Shown one piece after another: positions 36,901 to 43,269 of a stretch of 64,000 nucleotides of DNA. Source of the DNA: Amborella trichopoda (lineage: Eukaryota; Streptophyta; Magnoliopsida; Amborellales; Amborellaceae); NCBI RefSeq assembly GCF_000471905.2, contig NW_006499997.1, forward strand, positions 1,336,223 through 1,400,222. Reading direction: 5' to 3'. The notes beneath the pieces were generated by a model. The model was not told the DNA's origin. It saw only the letters and a program-made list of their open reading frames with translations, and did not search any database. Position 1 is the first letter of the stretch; each line of letters starts with the position of its first letter. Made by a program: the position numbers and the translations under genes.

Positions 36901-39389
36901 GAGATAGGGAGGGGGAGGGAGGGGGAGGGGATAAACCAAGGGGGGAAGGATGGGGCCCTGAATGGAGAGGTAAGCAGGGGATGGGAGAGTCATAAGGAAG
37001 CCACTTGAGGTGCGTATTGGGGGGGGAGCTGGGTTGGATGGGTTACCAAAGAAGGTGGGCTGGGGGAGGTGGGAAAGGTATGAACGGAAGGCCAGGGGTT
37101 AGGGGAGATGAGGGAACCGAGGTTGAGCAGTAGGGAAGAAAGAAGGGGCAACATGGGTCAGGGGAAGGGGTGAGGGTAATAGGGCTGGGCTTAGGTTAGA
37201 GTATGGGATGTATGAGTGGTAGGCTGCGATGTGGATATGGGGGTGAGAAGGGGCTAAGGATCTAGAGGAGGGGACGGGGTAGGAGAGAATGGCAGGGCCA
37301 TAAGGGGGGAGTGGGAGTGGTGGAAATTAAGAGAACAGGGAGCTAAAACCAGAAAATGGGGGGAGTGGGGGTGGTGGAATTAAAGTCACCTGTGAGCCCG
37401 ATGGGGACCGGAACTCAACTGCGAGCGAGATCAGCAGATAGAGCGCCAACAGTGGGTGGTGACTAAAGGCTGACTACACAGGGGAGAGGAGGTGAGGTCG
37501 ACTGAGAAACCCATGGTAGTGAAGGCAATAGGAAGGTGAAGGGAGGTTGACATCGCTGAGGGCCCACCTTCTGAGAGGATGGGGGGTTCTTCCAAGCAGG
37601 AACTGCCATCTCCTGTGAAGAGAGATCGAGGGAGTGGGCGAGCTCAGCCGTAGATGAAGGGCTTCCAGGGGAGCGAGCTAGACAGCCTCAGCAGGGTGGT
37701 CGAAGCACAGAAGGGGCTGAATCAAAAGGAAGGAGAGAAATAGAAGAGGGAGGAAGAGAGAGACAGGGGAGGCAGGGAAGACTAATAAGAGACTAAAATA
37801 CTCTTCCGAAGGCATGCGACTCTTGTTGATTTACGCTTGGCTTGGGATTTCTCCAACAGACTTACAATGTGCTCCAAGCTATCTCAGTTATGCATGTTTT
37901 TCCAATCTATGGGTTAAAAAACTAGCCTGTTAAGGTACACTGTAGATGTATTATGCAATCCAAAGAGGTTACTGACAAATGGGCCCTGCATAATATTAGT
38001 AAAGCATACTTTTCAGTTATTTGTGGTGTTAGAAAGACTCGTGCACTCCACTGTAGAAACTCCTCATCAGGCACCTTGCAATGTGAAACTGGCAGTGCCT
38101 TTGAAGAAACTCAGTTATCTATGTCATTTTTTCATAGATGATAGGCAGTGATGTCATCTTTGGTACTTCATAATATTCGAGATCTAGTTGTGGGTCGTCT
38201 TAAAAGTTTGCAATGGTTCTGACCATGGATATTTGCAAGGTAGTCTTAGAAACCTGGAATAGGAAATCTTGGTCGAATCTCACCTGTATCTTACATGGTT
38301 GATTGTCAATTATGTGTGTAGAAGAACTCTATATGTTCTGATCAGTGAAAAAAAGGCCAGAATATAGCTCGGACTCAGAAGATCTGGACCCCAACTCAGA
38401 GGTCGGACTCAGCCGAGTCTCTGTAAAAACTCGAGGGGCAACGACCCAGTGAGGGGGGCCATGATCCAGTGAGACTTGCCTGAGGCTCAGGGTTTTTTTT
38501 ATCTAGACATGTCACTAGTTTTTTAACACTGTTTCTGATTATCCAATATTTTAAAAAATGGCCAGAATTCTTAGCTTTAACTTGGGGCCAAACTAGCTTC
38601 TAATTTACCTTTTCAAAGATGAAGGTTAAACTCATTTAACCTTTAAATCTGAATATATGTGAGTACATTTGTTCTGCCATAGAGTAAGGTGGGATTTGAA
38701 TTTGAAAGGAACGGTTGCAAAGTAGGCCGTGGTGACTTTTATGTGCTATAGGAATTCTCATTTGCATGATTTCAATTGTGTTCCGGAAGTAGTTATGTAA
38801 ATTTTGCATCAAAGACTTCGAATCGTAGGAATCTCAGATCATAAAAGCTTGCATAAACATGATGCTATGCTAAGCTTGCTATGAGTTCTCTAGGAATATC
38901 AAAGGCGATCATTCTGGCATTACCATTTAAGTTACAGTAAATCCCCCTTGTGTTGTTTTTGGTTTTTTCTCGTTTTCTGTTGGTAAATTGTTAAGCATCT
39001 AATCACACCAGGGGAATCAACGTTGTTCACATGCTTGTTTTGTCAGTAAGTGTGAATTGATTTGTTCTGACTTTCACTATTTTAGAGAATTTGTGTACGA
39101 GAAGACAATGCGATTATGGGAAGTGCTGTGGACACATTATCTTTCCGAGCATTTCCACTTATATATGTGTGTTGCCATCCTTAAGAAGCACCGAAAGAAG
39201 ATCATCGAGGAGAGAATGGATTTCGACACGCTCTTGAAGTTCATAAATGAGCTTAGTTGCCATATTACTCTTGAAGCCACTCTCAAGGATGCAGAGGCCC
39301 TGTGCATTATTGCTGGTGAGAATAAGGCTGCATGCATTCCCCCAGGTACCCCTCCGTCCCTTCCTGTTGAGGGGGGGCTGCTTGAATGA
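311..39389 (+). CDS. TBC-domain Rab GTPase-activating protein, TBC1D15-like (5'-partial, 11 visible exons)
   Basis: Spliced coding parts: 311-395, 848-902, 5452-5862, 12127-12186, 14746-14844, 14937-15047, 17999-18070, 18196-18312, 23458-23607, 29770-29870, 39086-39389. Every junction has GT/AG borders and phases agree, giving 521 residues. TBC proteins accelerate GTP hydrolysis on Rab GTPases and so control membrane traffic; they act in the cytosol and on membranes. Seen: the segment GLAFPPLYFYNGGVREFL at the start of the visible protein, a serine-rich linker (about 48-190), then a TBC domain from about residue 225 to 450. The domain has GLRKEVWKFLLGY, the arginine finger I294-x-x-D297-x-x-R300 and the glutamine finger Y335-C-Q337-G. 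The tail carries PPGTPPSLPV. The order matches plant TBC1D15-like proteins. The substrate Rab cannot be told from sequence. The N-terminus is outside the window. No stop or frameshift is seen, so the gene appears functional despite heavy transposon load in its introns. Confidence 0.93.
396..847 (+). other. Intron between first two visible exons
   Basis: T-rich, no repeat or coding signal recognised. Starts GTTGGC and ends ATTTCAG. Confidence 0.85.
848..902 (+). CDS. RabGAP exon 2
   Basis: Encodes SADDANVFLVNDLQDPLQ (residues 30-47) after completing the shared arginine. Acceptor cag 845-847, donor gtttgc at 903. Confidence 0.92.
903..2986 (+). other. Intron 2, left part
   Basis: AT-rich intronic DNA without a recognisable gene. 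It contains an 88-bp tandem duplication (2426-2602) and ends in a short CT run that became the insertion site of the hAT element at 2995. Confidence 0.7.
2426..2602. repeat. 88-bp tandem duplication
   Basis: Two adjacent copies both begin aatgatctattggttttg (2426 and 2514) and run through tgaacttgtgaaa. Copies differ at scattered bases, so the duplication is not recent. Confidence 0.85.
3200..3512. repeat. CACGTG-rich tandem satellite inside hAT copy A
   Basis: Five to six copies of a 53-54 bp unit of the type caagcgcacgtgcgagcgtg, followed by ccccacgcacactcacacgt. The palindrome CACGTG occurs more than ten times. The open frames across it are low-complexity (His/Arg/Thr/Cys) and are not considered genes. 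It is absent from the readable part of copy B. Confidence 0.9.
3577..4178. other. Assembly gap (602 N)
   Basis: Run of N inside hAT copy A, next to the satellite, probably because of repeat collapse. Translations across it are meaningless. Confidence 0.99.
4268..4476. repeat. AT-rich tandem repeats in hAT copy A
   Basis: Two to three degenerate units combining cgaatccccttgggcatg and tggttggtataaatataaat, with a period of roughly 60-95 bp depending on which sub-block is repeated. Confidence 0.8.
5452..5862 (+). CDS. RabGAP exon 3 (linker exon)
   Basis: 411 bp, residues 48-184, beginning RSLSSLELPRAVPVANV. It encodes a Ser/Asp/Gln-rich linker between the N-terminal and TBC parts, including DLSIQVLEKFSLVTKFARET. 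Acceptor gatgcag ends at 5451, donor gttagc at 5863. The acceptor lies only 37 bp past the end of hAT copy A, so part of the branch-point/pyrimidine region may come from the element or its target duplication. Confidence 0.9.
5863..8821 (+). other. Intron 3, left part
   Basis: AT-rich intronic DNA. I see no protein-coding similarity, repeat array or transposon termini here. Confidence 0.6.
8830..10021. mobile_element. Non-autonomous hAT-type element with GGAATC/GATTCC repeats
   Basis: 1,192 bp flanked by exact 8-bp duplications ggaaaaat (8822-8829 and 10022-10029). Termini are CATAGTTGTTGGAAAC and, read inward from the right, CATAGTTACCGGAATC. The body is filled with degenerate copies of ggaatcgagattcc and gaattgagattccgaaac, densest at 8,990-9,260 and 9,650-9,960. 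No open frame resembling a transposase. The right terminus word ccggtaactatg recurs at 28823-28834. Confidence 0.85.
10030..12126 (+). other. Intron 3, right part
   Basis: Intronic DNA ending in tttggcag. A 91-aa open frame at 10964-11239 (MFLTDLFCMKWMALASVEDL...) has no recognisable domain and no nearby exon signals; I regard it as chance or remnant. Confidence 0.6.
12127..12186 (+). CDS. RabGAP exon 4
   Basis: 60 bp, residues 185-204: AEQQSLVWGKPRLPPLGHEE. Acceptor ggcag at 12122-12126, donor gtattt at 12187. Phase 0 on both sides. Confidence 0.92.
12613..13100. mobile_element. Mutator-like MITE
   Basis: 488 bp with long terminal inverted repeats of about 45 bp. The shared core TTTCTATGCTTCCCCTACAG continues as CATAGAAGTTCTATC with very few mismatches between the two ends. 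Flanked by attttattaa on both sides (12603-12612 and 13101-13110), fitting the 9-10 bp duplication of Mutator-like elements. No coding capacity. Confidence 0.88.
13558..14400. repeat. Two adjacent complex tandem arrays
   Basis: First array (about 13558-13910): three units of 100-145 bp, each with gaaggttttcaactc (or gaggttttcaactc), a ttttttggycgataa-like stretch and cctcactctacattcatc. Second array (about 13905-14370): four to five units of roughly 60-120 bp with ggctcaaaacaaatg, acttggtaactgtagaaaag and (gagg)n. Open frames on either strand across the second array are repeat translations. Confidence 0.8.
14573..14633. repeat. GT/GC microsatellite
   Basis: Interrupted (GT)n/(GC)n alternating purine-pyrimidine run, a sequence type that can adopt Z-DNA. 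It lies 110 bp before exon 5. Confidence 0.9.
14746..14844 (+). CDS. RabGAP exon 5 (start of TBC domain)
   Basis: 99 bp, residues 205-237, WATFLDEEGRIVDSKALRKR followed by IFYGGVEHGLRKE. This is the entry to the TBC fold (G-V/I-xx-xLRxxVW). Acceptor ttcag 14741-14745, donor gtgtgt 14845. Confidence 0.95.
14937..15047 (+). CDS. RabGAP exon 6
   Basis: 111 bp, residues 238-274, starting VWKFLLGYNEFHSTYAEREF. Completes TBC motif A (RxxVWxxLLGY). The preceding intron is only 92 bp. Confidence 0.95.
15048..17998 (+). other. Intron 6
   Basis: 2.95-kb intron. A 32-bp direct repeat (aaaacttccatatcatcttt...) occurs at about 15460 and 15501. A CT microsatellite is at 17336-17353. I recognise no transposon ends or coding similarity. 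Confidence 0.65.
17999..18070 (+). CDS. RabGAP exon 7 (first half of arginine-finger motif)
   Basis: 72 bp, residues 275-298, SISPAQARRFAKFKERKSLI then EKDV. It carries I and D of the IxxDxxR motif; the arginine is in the next exon. Confidence 0.94.
18196..18312 (+). CDS. RabGAP exon 8 (arginine and glutamine fingers)
   Basis: 117 bp, residues 299-337. It starts VRTDRSIPFYDGDENPN with the catalytic Arg300 and ends FYNFDLGYCQ with the catalytic Gln337 as the last codon before the donor. The G of YxQG is the first codon of exon 9. Confidence 0.95.
18595..19955 (+). pseudogene. Ty1/Copia gag pseudogene in intron 8
   Basis: One frame from MSLHASNMESSGPQITTIRF (18595) through FDGNNYLEWARSVRLFL to YYSQKEEKIARVYELEQQIS and LVEYCAHLRGLWDELSQY (to about 19170) matches the plant Copia gag (UBN2/retrotran_gag type). 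It is broken by TGA at 18778, TAG near 18826 and TGA near 18877. A decayed zinc knuckle (HCGKTRHTRETY, then a stop, then NLVGRPRGK) lies at about 19690-19755, with frameshifts before it. No LTR, primer site, integrase or reverse transcriptase is attached, so this is a 5' fragment. It is in the sense orientation of the host gene. Confidence 0.85.
19322..19415. repeat. Fragment related to the 30.9-kb hAT element
   Basis: The stretch cagggttcgcaaaattgaac, then ttgaacggttaaccggacatggg, closely parallels the left end of the element at 30912 (agtgttcggaaaattgaacc, then cgaatggttaatcggacatagg). It interrupts the Copia gag. I could not find its second end or a target duplication. Confidence 0.55.
20400..22060 (+). 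pseudogene. LINE (L1-type) ORF2 fragment, plus strand, split by a solo LTR
   Basis: Before the LTR: FAGRLQLIKLVLSASSIYW, LSFLLPAWTCNVLERCQWNF, LPFEEG. After it: GLGIWHLQDVNLVGMMKLA, SHAWKGIYFGLIKLRHNVKW, IVGNGKSIHFLGDPWLSEV. These are the conserved blocks between reverse transcriptase and the zf-RVT region of plant L1 ORF2. Several stops and frameshifts. The coding context resumes correctly when the LTR is removed. Confidence 0.8.
20601..21448. mobile_element. Solo LTR (848 bp) inserted in LINE fragment
   Basis: Starts TGTTGG and ends CTAACA. It is flanked by gggtg (20596-20600) and gagtg (21449-21453), a 5-bp duplication with one mismatch. A TATA-like tataaaacc lies at about 20839. Removing it joins the LINE codons for LPFEEG and GLGIWHLQD. 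No internal retrotransposon sequence accompanies it. Confidence 0.75.
22062..22262 (-). pseudogene. Short LINE reverse-transcriptase fragment, minus strand
   Basis: On the minus strand it reads ADDSVLIDETRNDINRKF, a stop, then PWRDALESKGFKISWTKTEY, the region from the YADD box to ESKGFKIS-TKTEYMEC of another plant LINE group. A 20-bp direct repeat ctgagccaaatccaaagggg occurs twice at its left edge (about 22063 and 22096). Confidence 0.75.
22810..23110 (+). pseudogene. Probable LINE 3' (RNase H-proximal) fragment
   Basis: Reads NIWISLFSTTVWLLWTQRTL, then CIFKGQRPKREQLLHCI, resembling the (W)xxWxxRNxxIFxG block that precedes RNase H in plant LINEs. Weak and short. The remaining 350 bp to exon 9 show nothing recognisable. 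Confidence 0.45.
23458..23607 (+). CDS. RabGAP exon 9
   Basis: 150 bp, residues 338-387, GMSDLLSPILFVMEDESEAF then WCFVSLMERLGPNFNRDQNG. Starts with the Gly-Met after the glutamine finger. Acceptor ttgcag 23452-23457, donor gtattc 23608. Confidence 0.95.
24075..24304. mobile_element. Tourist-like (PIF/Harbinger-type) MITE
   Basis: 230 bp with termini GGGTCCGGTTTGGATGG and, read inward from the right, GGCTCCATTTGGACAGG. Flanked by TTA on the left and TAA on the right. The TIR style fits Tourist-like elements; the target duplication is not a clean 3-bp match, so the superfamily is uncertain. Confidence 0.6.
24761..26200. mobile_element. Non-autonomous hAT-type element, copy B
   Basis: Exact 8-bp duplication gttggcat (24753-24760 and 26201-26208). 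Termini CAGTGTTTTAAAAAACGC and CCGTTTTTTAAACCATTG. The left 50 bp, including the 13-bp hairpin arms (24779-24791 and 24798-24810), are nearly identical to copy A. The right 230 bp (from about 25972) align with 5169-5414. The interior differs: GAATCGGC/GATTCAC words, a poly-T tract, an N gap and repeats of aatccatgatcgaatttt. Confidence 0.88.
25006..25628. other. Assembly gap (623 N)
   Basis: Run of N inside hAT copy B, between a 30-bp poly-T and a tandem repeat of atgatcgaattttatgtaat. The three open frames spanning it are artefacts. Confidence 0.99.
28285..28428. repeat. Pair of ~50-bp direct repeats
   Basis: agttgcagggtgctgc, followed by ttctccaagcaaattggtcaccttgtcgag, recurs about 94 bp downstream as agttgcagggcgctgc with ttctcctagtaagc and tagtcaccttgtcgag. 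Origin unknown. Confidence 0.7.
28620..28834. mobile_element. Fragment with hAT-like right end and GATCC words
   Basis: Multiple cgatcc/gatccc words (gatcttgatcctgatcccgatccc just before the end), closing with ccggtaactatg, the same 12-bp terminus as the element ending at 10021. The following bases are atgaggcc. I found no matching left duplication, so the left end is missing or unrecognised. Confidence 0.5.
29770..29870 (+). CDS. RabGAP exon 10
   Basis: 101 bp, residues 388-420 plus two bases of Arg421: LVEFLDSPLHCYLRQADCLN then FFFCFRWILIQFK. The FFCFRWxLxxFKREF block is a late TBC-domain helix. Acceptor ttgcag, donor gtgaga at 29871. Confidence 0.95.
30912..33174. mobile_element. hAT-type element (2.26 kb) inserted in LINE 3' region
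   Basis: Flanked by exact 8-bp duplications gcctctca (30904-30911 and 33175-33182). Left end CTAGTGTTCGGAAAATTGAA; right end, read inward, ACTATTAGACAAACCGATCA. Subterminal regions carry GGTTAATCGGAC and CCGGTT/AACCGG words. The interior is AT-rich with direct repeats and no transposase. Its ends resemble the 601-bp element at 40792 and the fragment at 19322, so it is a member of the same family. Confidence 0.85.
32033..32697. repeat. Internal direct repeats of the 30.9-kb hAT element
   Basis: A ~62-bp repeat (cacaccaaatctaataaaaa...) occurs at about 32033 and 32094. A ~160-bp repeat starting ttcttcgagca occurs at 32345-32504 and 32541-32697, both containing accaattcgattatgattca. Confidence 0.85.
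34800..35722 (-). pseudogene. Reverse transcriptase remnant of the antisense LINE
   Basis: On the minus strand: NATFIALVPNLEGAEELKDF, RPISLIITSYKILSKILATG, GAFVKDSQIIDGALVSHECI, then KTPGVIIKHD and a stop at the motif-A aspartate region, followed by shifted remnants. These are the plant L1 RT blocks 0 to 2. A perfect 15-bp triplicate (atctttgatttggcg at 34958, 34973, 34988) sits in the region just before the zf-RVT part. Confidence 0.85.
35741..36400 (-). pseudogene. Endonuclease start fused to RT linker by internal deletion
   Basis: Minus strand begins CSWNVSELGHPNKRSTV and LSPSILALIETNQFEMAW, the first blocks of the APE-type endonuclease with the catalytic Glu (LIET). It runs straight on into KHKLQLLK and GIDLIEEVRPLSPSERLQWF, which normally lie after the endonuclease. 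The catalytic C-terminal part (SDH block) is missing. Confidence 0.8.
36456..36993 (-). pseudogene. LINE ORF1-like Pro/Ser-rich region
   Basis: Two open stretches, MTLPSPAYLSIQGPILPPLV... (36790-36993) and MSLSWASQSLTTPPSRSVSP... (36456-36836), lying just upstream of the endonuclease on the same strand. No RNA-binding domain is recognisable. The + strand of 36,800-37,790 is strongly purine-rich, the likely 5' UTR/ORF1 zone of the LINE. Confidence 0.5.
38343..38531. mobile_element. 189-bp hAT-like MITE
   Basis: Termini CAGTGAAAAAAAGG and, read inward from the right, CAGTGTTAAAAAAC. Flanks gttctgat (38335-38342) and tttctgat (38532-38539) match at 7 of 8 bases. The interior has GGACTCAG/CAGCCGAGTC words. 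Located in intron 10, 550 bp before the last exon. Confidence 0.7.
39086..39389 (+). CDS. RabGAP last exon
   Basis: Completes Arg421, then EFVYEKTMRLWEVLWTHYLS, EHFHLYMCVAILKKHRKKII, MDFDTLLKFINELS, and a tail with AGENKAACIPPGTPPSLPV, ending GGLLE and TGA at 39387-39389. The WExLWT and MDFDxLLKFINELS blocks are the last TBC helices. A cryptic donor (ccag/gtacc near 39344) exists, but reading through keeps the conserved PPGTPPSLP, so I take this as the terminal exon. Related plant proteins, as I remember them, end a few residues later. Confidence 0.9.
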
Positions 39390-40783
39390 GATTTTCTCCA
39401 TTTGCTCACTTGAGACAATCAAGTTTGGGATGTGCAAGTCACCCCATTTGGTCATTAACTACATGTCTATATTGCAGCAGCTGACGAGATTACTGTTCTC
39501 AAATTTAGGATGCATGTATATAATGAACAGAGTCACCTTTATCATTTGTTATGAGGAGAATAATTCCATATTCTTATTCATGTAAATGTGCATCTAAACC
39601 AAAGGTGCAGTTGCTTATCTTGAACTTCCATTCAATCTCCTGATTTTCCCTAAAAAAACTTCCATTCAATCTCCAAACATTGGAAAAACTATACTACATG
39701 CTTCAAGTCTCAAACTTTGGTTGCCATCGAATGAGACTGAATGGGGTCTTGATTCATGGTGGCCTCTTTTTGCCTTTTTTGGTTAGTTCACATAGAATGC
39801 TTTTCAGATAACATGGAAATAGTATTTTTCACCCGTTGCCCTCGGAACAATGGCCTGGCCACTAAACTATTATGAAGTCACCATACGTGGTAGATGACAA
39901 TCTTTTCTAGATAATGTGAAGCAAGGAATGCATTGGAACATGAATCTGAGTTTGGGAAATATAAATGAAATTAATGACCCTGGGGATTAAGGTTTGGGAG
40001 GAAAGAGCAATTTAATGCGAGGATGTTCCCTTTTCATTCGTTTTTAGATAATTGACAAAACTCCTCGGCCAGAATTAAGAGGTGAGGGGCGTTTGGATCT
40101 CAAATGGGGCAGGTATGGATTTGTGACCTTGAGCTGTGCAAGTTGTTCTGTCGAGCACAGGTTGAGGTTCGGCTTCAATGGGGAAAATGGAGCACCCAAC
40201 AGCGCATCTTTACACAACTACGAGATCACCTTTTTCATTTTGGGGTGACCGAGGGATCGTACCATATGAGCCTTAGATATTTCTAATTCGTTAAAATAAG
40301 TTAGGCCACTTATGTAGAATTTTGACTATCACTGCCCCCACTCTCTTTCTCTCTCCCCATTGGTGGCACATAGCAGTTCTTGCTTCTTTTATTATGGAAC
40401 ATGGGACATGAAAAGTAGAGTGAACTTTTCGGTCATGTGGATAGGCGTGGGAATGTTTTCAATCCAATTATATAGACAATTGGTGTGAAAAGATGCATTG
40501 GGACCGATTGAAAAATACTAGCATCTAATCACATGAGGAATCAGAGAAAATTTTCACATGAACCAAACATGCTCTTAAATTTTCCACGAGATCTCCAACA
40601 TTCTTGTTCACAATACCCCTATCATAACGCATGAATGCTCATCATTTTTATTTTTGTTTCCCTCCAAGAATATATTTACTAATATCATGGCTGCTGAACA
40701 GAAGGTTGAAGTGTCGTGACTCGGTAAACCTGATGCATAGCAGAGGAAGGATGCATGGGCATGGGGCGGGTCGGTTGGTTTGT
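39390..40783 (+). other. 3' UTR and downstream flank of RabGAP gene
   Basis: No further coding similarity. AT-rich DNA after the stop probably includes the 3' UTR. No clear AATAAA is close to the stop, so the poly(A) site is not placed. Confidence 0.6.
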
Positions 40784-40791
40784 GTTTAGAT

Positions 40792-41392
40792 CAACGTATG
40801 AAAAGTTGGGTGGTCGGATTTCTAATTGCCCGGTTAATTGGAACCGGCCACTGGCCGACTTTTGTTTTGCTAGTTTTGGTGAATCGGCTGGGTATTTAAA
40901 AAAAATTTAAAACAATTATATAAAATCTCAAAAAAAAAAAAAAAAAAAGGATTATGTTTTTCATCATTTTGGTAAAGATTGAAAAATTTTTTAGCCATTA
41001 ATATTTATTTTTACATTTTGCCCTTTTTAAAAAATATCAAAAATGCTTTGGGCACATATCGATTATTTAAAATCTAATTTTTTCATTAATTTTCAACTTC
41101 ATTTGGATGCTCTGTTTAATTGTGGATTTTTCATTAATTTTCAACTTCATTTAGATGCTCTGTTTAATCATGCTTTAAATATATTTTTTCATATTTTATT
41201 AGATTTTTTTGTTTTTATTTTTTATTTTTTTAAAGACTTTTTTGATTGCCCAAGACTTATCCGATTATGCCGATTGAACCGGCAGGTTTATCGGTTAGGT
41301 CCATTAAACAAGCAGGTTTACTGGTTAGGCCGATTAAATCGCTTCCGGCCCCATATCTGATTAATCGTTCCAGTTTGATTTTTTCTACACTG
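40792..41392. mobile_element. 601-bp hAT-type MITE, same family as 30912-33174
   Basis: Exact 8-bp duplications gtttagat (40784-40791 and 41393-41400). Left CAACGTATGAAAAGTTGG; right, read inward, CAGTGTAGAAAAAATCAAAC. Subterminal words GGTTAATTGGAACCGGCC on the left and GGTTTATCGGTTAGG, GGTTTACTGGTTAGG on the right. The interior has a 48-bp tandem duplication (tttttcattaattttcaact...) at about 41078-41169. Confidence 0.88.
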
Positions 41393-41549
41393 GTTTAGAT
41401 TAGCATTGACATTTGTGTACACATCCCCACACAATAAGCAGAGTGACCCTCATGTCCTTTTTGGTCCCTTGTAACATGGCCATTCTCTTCACGTTTTAGC
41501 GTCTTTGGGTAAATGCCCTGAAAAAACATTCATAAAATTTGTTTTGGTG

Positions 41550-43015
41550 ATGTAAATTTAATTCATAAATGCTGTTTACAAAGAAGTCACAAAACCAAGG
41601 GAGCAGGAACAATCAAACCCTGCAAAGAAATACCACACTTTGCCAATCCATTTGCCACATCATTAGCTTCAGTTGAAGCTAAATGATACCTCCAATCCAT
41701 TGCAACAGTTGAAGACCTGCAGGCAGATATGTCTAAGGGACCATGGTGGTCTAAACTTTTTATTATACCAATTAATTACATTGAGCAAATCCGCATACAC
41801 TAAACAACATCCACCCTTGTAAGTCAGCAAGAAATTCAGGCTCATTAGCTGATTTAACTCCACACGTACTAGAATAGGAAAATAGAAAATACCCTCGGAG
41901 CCATGCCTCCTAAACCAGGAGGTCTCGGGTTTCCTACTGAGCTTCCATCAAAATTCAAGTTGACTTACTCCAATAATAGACAAGCCCCCCTTCATTTAGG
42001 ACTCAATTTATATTAGTTCACTAAATTACACAAATTCACAGTTAAATCCACCTTAGAAACTTCCACTTCCTTTGTGACTGAAAACCAGCACCATAGGTGT
42101 GAACAATTTTCTCTTTCACATTGTCCGAATTGCATTTAACCCCTTGAAAAGTTCTATCCCTTTCTAACCAAATTTCCCATACCATAGTTGCTTTAAATAT
42201 CCACATAGTTGTCCCTAGTTTCAGTAGACCACCAACCTCCAATTGTTCGACCATATCAATGTCTTCTCGATAGCATCATCGATAGTCCTATTTTGTTTAG
42301 TGCCTACTCCTTTATGTGACTGGTAAAAGAACAATGCAAGAACAAGTGATCTCCCGTCTCTTCATCCTCGTATAATAAGGTAATAAGGTGACTCTTCCCC
42401 TCTTCATTAGATTATCCAAAATAAGGGTTACCTTGCAACAAAATCCAAAGAAATGCCTGTACCTTTGTGGAATTTGCCACCTCCAAATCTTATTTAAGAC
42501 TAGTTGATCCCATCTTAGGTGATCATGAAAAAGGATATGGTAAGTTGTTTTAACCGAGAAGAGACCTCCCTAGTACTCTCACAAACCACTTTATCTTCAA
42601 GCAAAGGAGATAGATACAGAGAATCCAAGATCCCAAATAATTGAAATAATTTCTTATGAAACTTTATTATAACCACACTCAAGATTCCATACGATATTCA
42701 AGCCTTGCTATTGATATACATCTTTCACCTTCACCTTTGAGTTAGTACTACATTAAAAAATTTGTGGATAATTAAATTTCAAAGCTCTATAACCTATCAA
42801 TTTGTGATGTCAAAAATTGATATTATCTCCCTTGCCCACCAAGCAACGAATATTAGGCTCCACAAACTCGTTAGTGTAACGATTACCTTTCCATAAGTGT
42901 GACTGATGAGTAGCACCACGTCCTCGACCAACCAGCACAGAATATATAGATGGCCGCCTGCCTTCATAACTGATTGTTGGCCCAAGCGAAAGGCCGTTGT
43001 TTGATCCACTACTGG
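41550..43015 (-). pseudogene. Outer LINE (minus strand), 3' half: zf-RVT and RNase H remnants
   Basis: On the minus strand: SHLWKGNRYTNEFVEPNIRC and LVGKGDNINF (about 42900-42810), VWEIWLERDRTFQGVKCNSD (about 42190-42120), then YADLLNVINWYNKKFRPPWS and NDVANGLAKCGISLQGL near the 3' end (about 41790-41590). These are the post-RT, zf-RVT and RNase H blocks of a plant L1 ORF2, continuing the part at 47643-50435. Broken by many stops. Confidence 0.8.
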
Positions 43016-43269
43016 TTGAATATTCTGGTGCCGGACTCGGAAGATGAAGACAGGGGGGTGGCTGTAGAGGATGGGTTCAGTGAAGGGGGTTTGGGGTATG
43101 ACTCTGATTACTTTTAGTGGAAAGTTCTGTCATACCACTGGAAAGTGTTGGTGAAGGTGTGGAGGAGGATTGTCAGTATCGAGTAATGCCTGATAATATG
43201 GGTCTGAATTATTGTGTTCCAATAGTTGTGGTGCTCTAGGCTATTAGGGACAAGAAGAAGCTGGAGAAG

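Larger units (their letters stand above)
30657..37790 (-). mobile_element. L1-type LINE, antisense to host gene, with internal hAT insertion
   Basis: Read on the minus strand from about 37790: ORF1-like proline/serine-rich part (36456-36993), endonuclease start (about 36400), reverse transcriptase (about 35750-34800), zf-RVT region (about 34630-33640), RNase H-like end (about 33520-33183), then after removing the hAT element a 3' tail ending cttaataaaacagttaactc followed by ccaaaaaag (30657-30680). The tail has three degenerate repeats of gggagctctatacaaaaaat. Many stops and frameshifts make it inactive. The 5' limit is uncertain and I found no target duplication. Consisting of about 4.9 kb without the hAT insert, it is close to full length but has an internal endonuclease deletion. 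Confidence 0.85.
29871..39085 (+). other. Intron 10 (9.2 kb)
   Basis: Largest visible intron. About 29871-30650 has no recognisable content. A minus-strand LINE (30657-37790) fills most of the rest and is itself split by the hAT element 30912-33174. From 37800 to 39085 there is a small hAT MITE and otherwise nothing recognisable. Ends ttttag. Confidence 0.85.

Noticed and set aside
40081-40575. Possible MITE: gaggggcgtttggatctca on the left and gaaccaaacatgctc on the right
   Set aside because: The ends match only loosely and no target duplication was found.
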